This document shows positions 1 to 9,194 of a stretch of DNA of 64,000 nt, in pieces. The notes below the pieces were generated by a model that searched no databases, was not told where the DNA came from, and saw nothing but the letters and a program-made list of their open reading frames with translations. A program made the translations under genes and the position numbers. The DNA is from Algoriphagus sp. PAP.12 (GTDB taxonomy: Bacteria > Bacteroidota > Bacteroidia > Cytophagales > Cyclobacteriaceae): assembly GCF_026652115.1 (NCBI RefSeq), contig NZ_JAPPSQ010000015.1, positions 53,445-117,444 of the forward strand. The letters run 5' to 3'. Within the stretch, counting starts at the first letter, position 1, and every line of letters starts with the position of its first letter.

Positions 1-231
1 TTTAAGCATCCAGATCACTATCACCTAGGATAGCATAAAATGATAATAAAGTGGGTTGAATTCCATCAAGGAAGAAAGGTCCAAACTTAATCCTAAGTCA
101 GCCGACGCTTGAGGGTTTACAAAAATACTGACCAAATAAGAAATGATGATTGTTCCTGTTTTGATACTGATTCCAATGTAAATAATCCAGGAAAAGACCT
201 TGAGGAGAGGTAGTGTTTTTTCAGCGTTCAT
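1..231 (-). pseudogene. DUF2975-like membrane protein, interrupted, runs off the left edge
   Basis: The reading frame starts at 231 and gives 68 residues with two hydrophobic segments (about residues 8-34). It then meets TAG at 25-27. The same frame stays open beyond the stop to position 1 and encodes VIVIWMLK, which is how DUF2975 proteins continue into their next membrane helix. The stop therefore looks like a nonsense change, or a base-call error, inside a longer gene of roughly 160 residues. The family is recognised from the layout (short N-terminus, two helices, a YYH-type stretch, then a third helix), not from a search. DUF2975 proteins are small multi-pass membrane proteins of unknown role, often paired with a small HTH protein. 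Confidence 0.5.
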
Positions 232-397
232 TTTCGAATGTTTTTTTCAAAAAAAAGTAAAAATTTATTGAAAAACAATAAATAAACATTGAATTACATT
301 TTTCCTAAAGTTTGAGTTGACAGTTTTTGTCGTTGCTGGTTCATTTTTGCAAAAACTTCCTTAAACTATATGTGAAGCATTTGACAATATTATTGAC

Positions 398-1453
398 ATG
401 GAAGAGGGTTATTTCAAAGGAAGGGGATCTCAGGTCCAGACTGGAAACAGGTTTTTGGAAAGGCGAGTGGTTTCTGAACATATAGAAGGTTTGGATGAAG
501 AGTTGATATCTATACCAAAAACAGAGGTGTTTTTTGAGCATCCCAAGACAATCGTCAATCCTGTCAAAAGCCCTGATATCCCTTTGGCCTTTTCTCTAAA
601 TCCCTACCAGGGTTGTGAGCATGGTTGCAGTTATTGCTATGCAAGGAATACCCATGAATTTTATGGGTTTACCGCAGGTTTGGATTTTGAAACCAAACTA
701 ATGGCAAAGCCTGATGCTCCTGGGCTTTTGGAAAAGTTTCTTTTGAATCCGAGATGGAAAGTGGCGCCGATTTCATTGTCTGGAAATACCGATTGTTATC
801 AACCACTGGAACGGGAAATGGGTATAACACGTAGACTTTTGGAGGTCTTTGTCAAATATAGACATCCTGTTGGGTTGATTACCAAAAACAGTCTGATACT
901 CCGTGATTTGGATCTTTTGCAGGATCTGGCAAAAGATGGTCTGGTCCAGGTTTTTATATCCATAACGACCCTAAATGAAGATCTGAGGAGAAGAATGGAA
1001 CCCAGAACTGCCAGCGCGATCAAAAGGATGCGAACCATTGAAGAACTATCGAAAGCAAATATTCCTGTGGGGGTGATGAATGCTCCAATTATTCCCGGAT
1101 TGAATCACCATGAGATTCCTTCTATTTTGAAAATGGCATCCGAAAATGGAGCCTTGGGAGCAGGAATGACCGCTGTCCGGCTGAATGGGAAAGTTGGGGA
1201 GGTTTTTTCAGATTGGTTGAAAAAGAATTTTCCAGATCGGCATCAAAAAGTAATGAATCAGGTAGCCGAAATGCATGGTGGATCAATCAATGATAGTCAG
1301 TTTGGAAGAAGGATGAGGGGAGATGGTCCCGTTGCGACCATGATCCAACAATTGTTTCGGCAAGCTCGAAAAAAGTATTTTGCAGATAAATCCTTTCCTG
1401 CTTTTAATGAAAAAGCATTTAGAAGGGGAGGGAATTTGAATTTGGGCTTTTGA
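398..1453 (+). CDS. PA0069 family radical SAM protein
   Basis: This is a 351-residue protein with the radical SAM cluster motif at Cys73, Cys77 and Cys80 (CEHGCSYC), preceded by the NPYQGC stretch typical of the PA0069/Rv2578c group related to spore photoproduct lyase. The family binds a [4Fe-4S] cluster and S-adenosylmethionine, and its substrate is unknown. Downstream motifs such as SGNTDCYQPLE, TKN and NAPIIPGLN match the family pattern. The length is normal and the protein has no signal peptide, so it should be cytoplasmic. It stands alone: the next gene is exported and has its own promoter-like box. Confidence 0.9.
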   Translation: MEEGYFKGRGSQVQTGNRFLERRVVSEHIEGLDEELISIPKTEVFFEHPKTIVNPVKSPDIPLAFSLNPYQGCEHGCSYCYARNTHEFYGFTAGLDFETKLMAKPDAPGLLEKFLLNPRWKVAPISLSGNTDCYQPLEREMGITRRLLEVFVKYRHPVGLITKNSLILRDLDLLQDLAKDGLVQVFISITTLNEDLRRRMEPRTASAIKRMRTIEELSKANIPVGVMNAPIIPGLNHHEIPSILKMASENGALGAGMTAVRLNGKVGEVFSDWLKKNFPDRHQKVMNQVAEMHGGSINDSQFGRRMRGDGPVATMIQQLFRQARKKYFADKSFPAFNEKAFRRGGNLNLGF

Positions 1454-1516
1454 TTCTCCTTGAATCCGCAATTTGCCTTTTAAAAAACAGCAATGGTTCC
1501 AAAGTTTTGGTAGGTT

Positions 1517-1524
1517 TAGTTTTG
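1517..1524 (+). promoter_or_regulatory. candidate -7 box for the M61 peptidase gene
   Basis: The bases TAGTTTTG match the Bacteroidota -7 consensus TAnnTTTG and lie 17 nt upstream of the ATG at 1542. No convincing -33 element is visible. The box lies inside the longer reading frame that begins at 1473, which argues for the start at 1542. Confidence 0.35.
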
Positions 1525-1541
1525 TGTTTGAATCTCTACCT

Positions 1542-3098
1542 ATGAACTACCAGAATAAATTTCAATTACAAGGTCTATTTGCCTTCCTTTTTCTGTTTTT
1601 AACCTCAATTAGTCTTTATGCCCAGACTGAGTTGAGCTATACGATTTCATTTCCTGATCCGAGTTCGGGAGCCTATCAGGTTGAAATGGAAATTGGTGGA
1701 CTTTCGGAAAGCGACCTGACTTTGCAAATGCCTCGCTGGATGCCAGGATACTATCAACTCATGGACTACGGCAAGAATATAAGAAATCTCAAAGCCTTAT
1801 CATTAGAAGGAGATGAATTGCTTGTCGTTCAAAAAGACTTTTCAACTTGGGGGATTTCTGGAATTGGATCAAAATCTGTGATAGTTACCTACCAAATTCA
1901 AACAACCAGAAAGTTCGTGGCAACGAGTTTTGTCGATCAAGAACATGCCTACATCGTTCCAACTAATTCTTGGTTGTATCCAAATGGTAGATTGGATCTG
2001 TCTCCAAAAGTGAAAGTGAATTTGCCAAATGCCTGGGAAGATGTTGCAACTGGATTGAAGGTAGAAGGGGACTTGACCTTTTCTGCAGTTGATATGGATG
2101 TTTTGTTTGATAGTCCCTTGTTGATTGGGAATTTGGAAGAGCTACCAAGCTTTGAAGTAGCAGGAGTGAAGCATCGGTTTTTAGCTCATCAGATAGGGGA
2201 GTTTGACAAGCAGGATTTTATCAATCGACTTAAAAATTCTTTGGAGGAATCAGTTGAATTGATGGGGGATATCCCTTTTGATGAATATACTTTTATCTCA
2301 ATTGGACCGGGAAGAGGAGGGATCGAGCATTTGAATAATACGACATTCAGTTTAGATGGAAACCAACTTCAAACTGAAGGTGCTGTCAATGGGGCCATTG
2401 CTTTTTTGACTCATGAGTATTATCACCATTACAATGCAAAGCGAATCAGACCTGTAGAATTAGGTCCATTTGATTATCAAAAAGCAAACAGAACCACTCA
2501 ATTGTGGGTGAGTGAGGGGTTGACAGTTTATTACGAGTACATTTTGATGAGACGCTCTGGAGTCATCAACGACGAGCAGTTTCTATCTTATTTCGCAGAT
2601 TTGATCACTCGCTATGAAAATGATGAGGGGAAGAATTTTCAATCTTTAGAAGAATCAAGCTACAGAACCTGGGATGAAGGACCTTTTGGTCAGCAGGGGA
2701 CAACTCAGGATACAACAATCACCTATTATGAAAAAGGTCCAGTAGTAGGTCTTTTGATTGATTTTGCAATCAGAAATGCTTCTAATAACCAACAATCCTT
2801 GGATGATGTGATGCGCTTCATGTACAATCATTATTACAAGGATTTGGGAAGAGGGTTTACAGATGCTGAGATCCGCGAAGCCTGTGAAACTGCAGCTGGG
2901 ATGCCTCTGGGAGAGCTTTTTGACTATTTACAAACTACAAAGCCGCTGGATTATCAGAAATACCTTCTAATGGCAGGTTTGGAACTAGAAAAATCCATAG
3001 GGGATGGGAAAGATAGATTCACCATTGTTCGGAGCTCAGATACTAATGAGAAGCAATCAAAAATTTATAAAGAATGGACAGAAGGAAATGTACATTGA
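1542..3098 (+). CDS. M61 family metallopeptidase (glycyl aminopeptidase type), exported
   Basis: The start at 1542 is chosen over the in-frame start at 1473 because it begins a clean signal peptide (about residues 1-28, ending YAQ) and follows a promoter-like box. The mature protein has the N-terminal beta domain of M61 peptidases. The zinc site HEYYH is at residues 291-295, with the third ligand Glu325 in the WVSEGLTVYYEY stretch. M61 enzymes usually carry a C-terminal PDZ domain and are about 580-620 residues long. This one has 518 residues and ends soon after the catalytic domain, so the PDZ appears to be missing. It is likely a periplasmic aminopeptidase. Its last codons form one arm of a perfect hairpin. 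Confidence 0.87.
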   Translation: MNYQNKFQLQGLFAFLFLFLTSISLYAQTELSYTISFPDPSSGAYQVEMEIGGLSESDLTLQMPRWMPGYYQLMDYGKNIRNLKALSLEGDELLVVQKDFSTWGISGIGSKSVIVTYQIQTTRKFVATSFVDQEHAYIVPTNSWLYPNGRLDLSPKVKVNLPNAWEDVATGLKVEGDLTFSAVDMDVLFDSPLLIGNLEELPSFEVAGVKHRFLAHQIGEFDKQDFINRLKNSLEESVELMGDIPFDEYTFISIGPGRGGIEHLNNTTFSLDGNQLQTEGAVNGAIAFLTHEYYHHYNAKRIRPVELGPFDYQKANRTTQLWVSEGLTVYYEYILMRRSGVINDEQFLSYFADLITRYENDEGKNFQSLEESSYRTWDEGPFGQQGTTQDTTITYYEKGPVVGLLIDFAIRNASNNQQSLDDVMRFMYNHYYKDLGRGFTDAEIREACETAAGMPLGELFDYLQTTKPLDYQKYLLMAGLELEKSIGDGKDRFTIVRSSDTNEKQSKIYKEWTEGNVH

Positions 3099-3112
3099 CA
3101 TTTCCTTCTGTC
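3077..3112. terminator. hairpin spanning the M61 stop codon, between convergent genes
   Basis: Perfect 15-bp arms at 3077-3091 and 3098-3112 enclose a 6-nt loop that contains most of the TGA stop codon (3096-3098). The amidohydrolase gene converges from the other side, ending at 3141. The T-rich tract is better on the minus strand, so the element may end both transcripts. Confidence 0.5.
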
Positions 3113-3140
3113 TAATGAATTTGAAAAGTGATAGTTTGTT

Positions 3141-4853
3141 CTATTCTCTTTTGAAAATGCTATGTCCTTCTTTGATGGTTTCCATCACTTGAATTTCCTT
3201 AATTGTTAATGGATCTACTTTTAATGGATTTTTGTCCAAAATCACTAAATCTGCCAATTTTCCAGGACTTAAAGTTCCTTTCTTATCCTCTTCGAAATGC
3301 TGCCAAGCACTCCAGGAGGTGATACATTGTAAGGCTTCATAGGGAGATAATCTTTCATTTTCTCCCATCACCGTTCCACTACGGCTGAGTCTATTTACCG
3401 TGGTCCAAAGGATCATCATTAAATTTGGTAATGCAACTGGTGCATCCGTGTGACTAGTGACATGAATTCCCTTGTTTAAAGCTGATTTAATCGGACTGAT
3501 TTTTTGAGCTGCTTCCGCTCCGATGATTTCCTTGTACCAATCTCCCCAATAAAAAGTATGCATTGGGAAGAGAGAGGCTACCATGTCATATTTGGCAAGG
3601 CTGTCAAGTTGATCTTGTCGAATGAGTTGTCCATGGATCAAAACAGTTCTTCTATTCTCATTTCCGAATTTTTGGGAGGAATTCCCAACGGCTTTGATCA
3701 ATTGATCTGCAGCAGCATCTCCATTGGTATGGGCCAGAAGTTGCCAGTTATTCTTATAAGCCAAATCAACGATTCGTTGAACCTCTGAATCCTCTGGAAT
3801 AGCGGGGTAACCGCTGTATCCTTCTTTTTGCCCATCTGGAGGAAGTAGGTATGGAGTAGTTCGCCAAGCTGTTCTTCCCTGTGGTGAACCATCAAGCGTA
3901 AGCTTCAACCCGCCAATTCTATAATGGTTATTGTAGTCCTTGCTGTTCCATTTAGATTCCATGTATTGAGGGAATGCATAATCGATATAGCTTACGACAT
4001 CAAGCTTGAGATTCCCTCGATCGGCATAACTTGCCAATAATTCATGATTGCTCATAGCTCTTCCTTCTTGGGCTGTGGTGTATCCATAACTTGCTGCCAT
4101 TTCTTGGCCCTTATCCAAATAAAAGTCAGCAATATCCGAGGAGGATGGAGTTAAGACTTTAAGCATACTTGGTATTGCTGCCAATTCCTCAAGAACTCCA
4201 TTGGGCGACTCTCCATCTGCTTCTCTTCTGATGACTCCACCTTCCGGATTGGGAGTAGATGCATTGATTTCAAGAATTTCTAAGCCTTTTGTATTGACTA
4301 CTGCAAAATGACCTGAAATATGAGAAACCATCACAGGAAGAGTATCATTGACCAAATCCAAATCATGTCTTGTAGGGAATCGGTTTTCTTTCAATGCAGC
4401 ATCATCAAAGCCTAATCCAAATATCCATCCATTTGTTTTATCGATTCCAGATTTGGAATACCAGTTTTTTAGGGTTTCGATCAGAGAAGGAATATCATTG
4501 ACATTTCCATCAGGACTTGCTAATAAATTGGCAGTAATGGCCTGAGCTCCGAAATTGTAAAAATGGGCATGTCCGTCAATAAATCCAGGAACTAGTGTTT
4601 TCCCTCCCAAATTTACCATTTGATGTCCTTGGCCAGCTTCTTTCATAGCCTCAGCACTAGATCCAACAAAAAGGATTTTTCCATCTTTTTCAACCAAAGC
4701 TTCTACATATTCCGGAGAATCTCCCTCCATAGTAATGATGTCTCCTCCGAAATAAACTGTAGCAGGACTCTCTGCTTCCAAATTCTCAGTAGGAGAACTG
4801 CATGCTATTAAAATCCCAAGTATAATTGGACTTAAATAAGTTGAATGTCTCAT
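3141..4853 (-). CDS. amidohydrolase family lipoprotein (YtcJ/AepA-like, amidohydrolase 3)
   Basis: Starting at 4853 gives a lipoprotein leader with lipobox LIAC followed by SS. The longer frame from 4910 adds 19 residues with no leader character. The mature part has the metal-dependent hydrolase fold: GKTLVPGFIDGHAHFYNFG near the N-terminus carries the first His-X-His pair. HTNGDAA, the HGQ stretch and SHTDAP carry the later metal and catalytic positions. The C-terminus (GKLADLVILDKNP) is the usual end of amidohydrolase 3 proteins. The substrate cannot be told from sequence. It is predicted to be membrane anchored on the periplasmic side. A terminator separates it from the upstream cytochrome gene. 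Confidence 0.87.
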   Translation of the reverse strand: MRHSTYLSPIILGILIACSSPTENLEAESPATVYFGGDIITMEGDSPEYVEALVEKDGKILFVGSSAEAMKEAGQGHQMVNLGGKTLVPGFIDGHAHFYNFGAQAITANLLASPDGNVNDIPSLIETLKNWYSKSGIDKTNGWIFGLGFDDAALKENRFPTRHDLDLVNDTLPVMVSHISGHFAVVNTKGLEILEINASTPNPEGGVIRREADGESPNGVLEELAAIPSMLKVLTPSSSDIADFYLDKGQEMAASYGYTTAQEGRAMSNHELLASYADRGNLKLDVVSYIDYAFPQYMESKWNSKDYNNHYRIGGLKLTLDGSPQGRTAWRTTPYLLPPDGQKEGYSGYPAIPEDSEVQRIVDLAYKNNWQLLAHTNGDAAADQLIKAVGNSSQKFGNENRRTVLIHGQLIRQDQLDSLAKYDMVASLFPMHTFYWGDWYKEIIGAEAAQKISPIKSALNKGIHVTSHTDAPVALPNLMMILWTTVNRLSRSGTVMGENERLSPYEALQCITSWSAWQHFEEDKKGTLSPGKLADLVILDKNPLKVDPLTIKEIQVMETIKEGHSIFKRE

Positions 4854-4940
4854 GATCTTGTTTTGAAAAGAGGGGTGAAAAATAAAAGACTTTACATACC
4901 AATTTACCAAAAATAAAAGAAGGTGGACTTGGTACTAAGC

Positions 4941-4971
4941 AAAAAGGCCTTCCCATTTGGAAGGCCTTTTT
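4941..4971 (-). terminator. intrinsic terminator after the propeller/cytochrome gene
   Basis: Perfect 13-bp arms (4941-4953 and 4959-4971) flank a 5-nt loop, with A and T runs at the two sides. It lies about 20 nt past the stop of the gene at 4990-7644 and before the amidohydrolase start. Confidence 0.8.
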
Positions 4972-4989
4972 AAACAATTTCTAATTTAA

Positions 4990-7644
4990 TTATTTCTGAG
5001 ACTGAAGGTAAGAAACCAAGGAAGCTAACTCCTCATAAGAAAGAGAATTTGCCAATCCCGGAGGCATCATAGAGTTTTCCAACTCTTTTCTTTCCTTGAT
5101 GTCACTTTTGCTCAATTTGGTCGGGTTACCTGCAATGTCTTGAAGAACAATTTCATTTGCATTTTCTCCGGTTACAAAGCCCATGTAGGTTTTACCATCA
5201 TTTGTTTGAACTTGAACTGTTGCAAAACCTTGAGAAATGGAAGCATTAGGCTTCAAGATAGATTCTGTTATCTGAGAACGGTTCATGATGGATCCAATCT
5301 GACCCATGAATGGACCTTTCAATGGCTGACCTTTTTCGACACTATGGCAAGCCACGCATCCTTGGCTGGTGAATAGCGCTTTTCCTTTCACTGGATCACC
5401 TTGGATGTTTTCTACCGCAATGATCACATCTTCGATTGATGCTTCACCCACCTGACCTTTTTTGTTTTTGATGGACTCAAGGTCAATGGTATTTTCTACA
5501 ACAGTCAATTCAGAGGCTCCATCACCGAATTCGGTAATATCCATTCTGTTTTTCTCATTCAAATCTGCGAAGTACATTTTGCCGGCAGCATCTTCCAAAC
5601 CATTCCATTCTTCCATCAAGAATGCCTTGATTTTTGGAGACTCAGACCAATCTACAGCCTTATAGTAAGGACCATGTGTGTCAGGACGAGTTCCCCACCA
5701 CCAATCGCCAGCGTAAGGAGCTTCTTCTTTATATAATCTTGAAATAGTTGAAAGGATTTCAACTTTCAATGCCTTGTCCTCTGTGTTTTTATAGGCCTCG
5801 ATCAAACCATCCACAGCTTTTGGATCATGCATGTATTTCAATGCCCAAAGAGCCAATTTGGAATGGTCAGAGCCAATTGCATCTACAGCTGCATCTACAG
5901 CGCCGATTTCTACCAATGATTGAACTGCGATATGAGGAAGTACAATTGCTGAATTTGGAGTAGCATGTGGTCCTTCTGTTCCTTTTTCTGGTTCTACGAA
6001 GGAGCTTGGAACTGCCACTGCAAGAAGCGCTTCAGCTGCTTCTGGGTTACCGATTCTACCTAAACCAACGATTGCTGCGGATTTCACTCGATCATTAGGG
6101 TCAGTGACGCCTTCTACAAATGGGTCTAAAGGAACACCTTGAAGACATGTCTTACGATCAGCCAAAGCACGTAATGCGAATTCTCTGATTTTATCCTCTT
6201 CGGTTAAGCTTAAAAGTTCACCATTTCCGTCAGTACAAGTCGCCTGAGCATACGTATAAATACCAGCAACTCGTGCTTCCAGAGGCAAGTTTTTATCCAA
6301 AGCAACTCTCAAGGCAATTTTACCTGCTTCTTGAGGGAATCTAGCCAATAGTTCTTGCTGAGCTGCCAATCTTGCCACAGAGCTTTGCGTTTTCAACTGT
6401 TCGCCTAATTCTTCGGCACTTGCAGCTTTCAAATCGATGAAAGGCTCAAAAACAAATCCTTTTGGCTCTACTTTGACTACATATCCTTTGTCTGGAGAAC
6501 CATTATATCCAGCTCCATCCCAAGCAGCAAGGAACATTCTACCACTTGCATCTACATCGATATCGGTGATTTGAGGCAATTTGATAAACTCCTCAACGTC
6601 CTGAGTAAAGCTTGGTCCATCCATGGTAACACGGTGGATATACAGTTGACTTCTACCCCAATCTGCCATCATTGGCGTGTGGTTGTATTTGGCCGGCCAT
6701 CTGTAATCATCCATGAAGTAACTACCGGTACCTGAACCACCTCCGACATCAACTAATGCAGGGATGATTTCATTGGTGAAGTTTTTGAAATAGTTTGGAT
6801 ATCCGAATTCACCAGACTGCGTGTAATGGATAAATCTAACATTCCATCCACCACCGTCATTGGTATTCCCTCTGGTATAGATGTTCATAAATGGATCAAT
6901 CGCCACATCATAGATGTTTCTTGTTCCATGCGCATAGACTTCCATTTCTGTTCCATCAGGACGAACTCTCACGATTCCTCCGCCCAGCATGGTCATTTTT
7001 TTACCAGTTCGGTCGGTTGCTTCATGGAAACCAAAGTCTCCAACAGCGATATAAATCCAACCATCTATCCCCATTCTGATTCCATTGGTTGCATGGTCAG
7101 TTCCTCTGGAAGTCAATGGCTCTAAAGAGCAAATATTTTTAATCAATGGCTGAGATGGGCCGTCCGCAACTCCGTCATTGTCTTTGTCTTCAAAAACAAC
7201 CAAGTCCATTCCTGTCGCGATACCGGTTTCTTCAGAGAAGACAGTATGCAAAACAAAGACTTGATCTCTCATGGCAATAATACCTCGAGGATTATCCACT
7301 TTGGCAAAAGTGGTGTGGGAGTCTAGTGTTCCATCATTATCAGCATCAATCAATTTAACGATGCTTCCTTTTCCTGGAGTTTTTCCCAAAGAGCCAATCA
7401 TATCTACACCCACGAAGACTTCTCCATTGGCTGAAACTGCCAAAGCAGCTGGGCTTGGTACCAAATCAGGTCCTGCGAGATTGGTAAATACCAAATCGGT
7501 ACTATCTGTGGTTGAGGTGATGTCTGAATTGAAATAGGACTTCAATTCAGTAAAATCTGCTGTTTTAGGTTTGTTGTTACCCGTACAAGCAAAAGCAAGT
7601 AATGCTGCTCCGGCCAGAAGGGTGTTAGGTTTGAACTTAAGCAT
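4990..7644 (-). CDS. beta-propeller / HEAT-repeat / cytochrome c lipoprotein (membrane-bound dehydrogenase type)
   Basis: This is an 884-residue lipoprotein (lipobox AFAC near residue 20). The N-terminal half is a sorbosone- or glucose-dehydrogenase-like beta-propeller, with VSANGEVFVGVD, the NGIRMGIDGWIYIAVGD stretch and DVDASGRMFLAAWDG repeats. The middle part (about residues 420-640) is alanine-rich with HEAT-like repeats such as DPNDRVKSAAIVGLGRIG. The C-terminus is a single cytochrome c domain with heme site CVACH at 763-767 and a likely axial Met at 859 or 860 (MMPPGL). This architecture is common in Planctomycetes and Bacteroidota and is thought to oxidise sugars or polyols with electron transfer to heme. 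The substrate is unknown. Confidence 0.85.
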   Translation of the reverse strand: MLKFKPNTLLAGAALLAFACTGNNKPKTADFTELKSYFNSDITSTTDSTDLVFTNLAGPDLVPSPAALAVSANGEVFVGVDMIGSLGKTPGKGSIVKLIDADNDGTLDSHTTFAKVDNPRGIIAMRDQVFVLHTVFSEETGIATGMDLVVFEDKDNDGVADGPSQPLIKNICSLEPLTSRGTDHATNGIRMGIDGWIYIAVGDFGFHEATDRTGKKMTMLGGGIVRVRPDGTEMEVYAHGTRNIYDVAIDPFMNIYTRGNTNDGGGWNVRFIHYTQSGEFGYPNYFKNFTNEIIPALVDVGGGSGTGSYFMDDYRWPAKYNHTPMMADWGRSQLYIHRVTMDGPSFTQDVEEFIKLPQITDIDVDASGRMFLAAWDGAGYNGSPDKGYVVKVEPKGFVFEPFIDLKAASAEELGEQLKTQSSVARLAAQQELLARFPQEAGKIALRVALDKNLPLEARVAGIYTYAQATCTDGNGELLSLTEEDKIREFALRALADRKTCLQGVPLDPFVEGVTDPNDRVKSAAIVGLGRIGNPEAAEALLAVAVPSSFVEPEKGTEGPHATPNSAIVLPHIAVQSLVEIGAVDAAVDAIGSDHSKLALWALKYMHDPKAVDGLIEAYKNTEDKALKVEILSTISRLYKEEAPYAGDWWWGTRPDTHGPYYKAVDWSESPKIKAFLMEEWNGLEDAAGKMYFADLNEKNRMDITEFGDGASELTVVENTIDLESIKNKKGQVGEASIEDVIIAVENIQGDPVKGKALFTSQGCVACHSVEKGQPLKGPFMGQIGSIMNRSQITESILKPNASISQGFATVQVQTNDGKTYMGFVTGENANEIVLQDIAGNPTKLSKSDIKERKELENSMMPPGLANSLSYEELASLVSYLQSQK

Positions 7645-7831
7645 TGAAACAGAAAAGTAATTGAATAAATATTGAATTGTCTATCAACAAATATATCGGA
7701 ATCCTAGGGCAAGAGACTAATTATTGGGGATTGCTTTTCCTTTTCGGCGAAAAAAATGGATGAATGGACCAATCGTATGAACGTTTGAGCATGATTAGTT
7801 ACTTTAAAAACAATAAATAGCCCATACTTAG

Positions 7832-8206
7832 TTAAATTTTTTGAACATAGGAGCTGATCGACTGTACTTTTTTAAATGAAGCACTAGAGAAAATGTAGAA
7901 ATCTGCAAATCCATAAATGACTCCATCTTTCATTTTCATTTTGCCATTCACAGCTGCGGTTTTACCGTGTGTGATTACCTGAAATATTTCAAGTTCAGAT
8001 GCAGAATTCGAAATCATTTGTCTGAGTGCATCTAAGAATTCCTTCTTTCCAACTATCGCATCATCTCCAACCAAAGTCCAACTGATATCTTCTGCAAGGT
8101 ATGGTTCAACAGTCTTAAGATCGTAGCTTACAAAAGCTGCTGTTAGGTCAAGTATTAGTTGATTTTTAGGTGAATTTCCGCAATCTGAAGGAATATTGAT
8201 TTTCAT
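7832..8206 (-). CDS. NTF2/SnoaL-like small protein
   Basis: This 124-residue protein has the pattern of an NTF2-like alpha+beta barrel: an N-terminal helix (ILDLTAAFVSYD), EPYLAEDISWTLVGDDAIVGKKE, then strands ending in a FADFYIFSSASFKKV segment. Such SnoaL-like proteins may be enzymes or ligand-binding proteins, and nothing here fixes the role. There is no signal peptide. It is flanked by gaps of more than 80 nt and probably transcribed alone. The family call is by overall pattern only. Confidence 0.7.
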   Translation of the reverse strand: MKINIPSDCGNSPKNQLILDLTAAFVSYDLKTVEPYLAEDISWTLVGDDAIVGKKEFLDALRQMISNSASELEIFQVITHGKTAAVNGKMKMKDGVIYGFADFYIFSSASFKKVQSISSYVQKI

Positions 8207-8289
8207 TCTGGACCGATTTTTAGAGTTCTCTTGAATTTAGCCAACAATTCCGACATCAATCCAAGGTTGACAGCATTTTATTAAATCAA

Positions 8290-9108
8290 TTACTTTTTCT
8301 TCTTTTTTGAATACCAGAATATACCTAAAACCATCCCGATGAGAATCAAAATAAAAGGCCAAATATTGGTCAAGATTACAAAGAAGTAGATGAAATTATT
8401 CCAGCCATTGACGAAGCCATTCTTAAATTTTTTCCCAAACTCATTTTCTCTAGCTGACCTCTGAATTAATGTGAGAGTCAGAGTTGAAAAAGTAACTCTG
8501 TTTTTCAGATAATTTAATCTTCCTTCGATGGATTCTATTTCTGATCTGAGTTGGGCAATTTGTCGCTCAATTTCTAGCATGTCACTGACGCTATTGGCCT
8601 TTTTCAAAAGCTCCAAATAACGTGTTTCCAATTCTTTTTTGGTCTTTAGTCTTGCTTGGACATCCAAAAACTCCTCCGTTACATCTTTAACATTGATCTC
8701 TTTGGATTCGAATTTTTCTACACCCTGTGTGGCCTCATTGAGGAATGCATCAAAATTTTCTGATGGGATTCTAACTGTAATAGTATTTCTAAATTCTTCT
8801 GAATAATTGAATTCTTCATCCAAAGAGATGTAGGCTTTGTACTTGGTGACTGCCTGTAAAATCTTGTCCCTGGAAGCATTTATGTTAGATGTTTCAAAGC
8901 TTACACGACCTTCCGTGATGAGTTTTCTTTCAATTTGATCAGGTTCAGGTTCTTCTGATTCTGGACTTGGCGCCATTACCGGCGCTTCAGAGTAGTCAGA
9001 GACTCCCTCTTCGCTAGCATAATTGAATGAACCTGAATTCCCTGAACAACTCAGAATCGTAAATAGGAAAATGACGTAAAAATTTTTTGCAAAATAGATC
9101 ATGGGCAC
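8290..9108 (-). CDS. DUF4349 domain lipoprotein
   Basis: This 272-residue protein has a lipoprotein leader (lipobox ILSC followed by SG). An acidic, proline-rich linker leads into a DUF4349 region that begins with KLITEGRVSFET. A helical coiled-coil stretch covers about residues 150-200 (TKKELETRYLELLKKANSV, then EIERQIAQLRSEIESIEG). One transmembrane helix lies near residues 240-265, followed by a Lys-rich tail. This is the standard layout of the family, whose function is unknown. A second in-frame ATG at 9102 is an equally good start. Confidence 0.87.
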   Translation of the reverse strand: MPMIYFAKNFYVIFLFTILSCSGNSGSFNYASEEGVSDYSEAPVMAPSPESEEPEPDQIERKLITEGRVSFETSNINASRDKILQAVTKYKAYISLDEEFNYSEEFRNTITVRIPSENFDAFLNEATQGVEKFESKEINVKDVTEEFLDVQARLKTKKELETRYLELLKKANSVSDMLEIERQIAQLRSEIESIEGRLNYLKNRVTFSTLTLTLIQRSARENEFGKKFKNGFVNGWNNFIYFFVILTNIWPFILILIGMVLGIFWYSKKKKK

Positions 9109-9194
9109 CCAGATTGTTGAATATCAAGCAAACGTAAAGTCTATTATTCTATTGGGGTAACCTGTTGATTTTTAACCTTTTTTATAATTTGATC

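Noticed and set aside
1473..1541. The longer N-terminus of the M61 peptidase starting at 1473.
   Set aside because: It puts 23 polar and aromatic residues before a clean signal peptide and runs through a promoter-like box.
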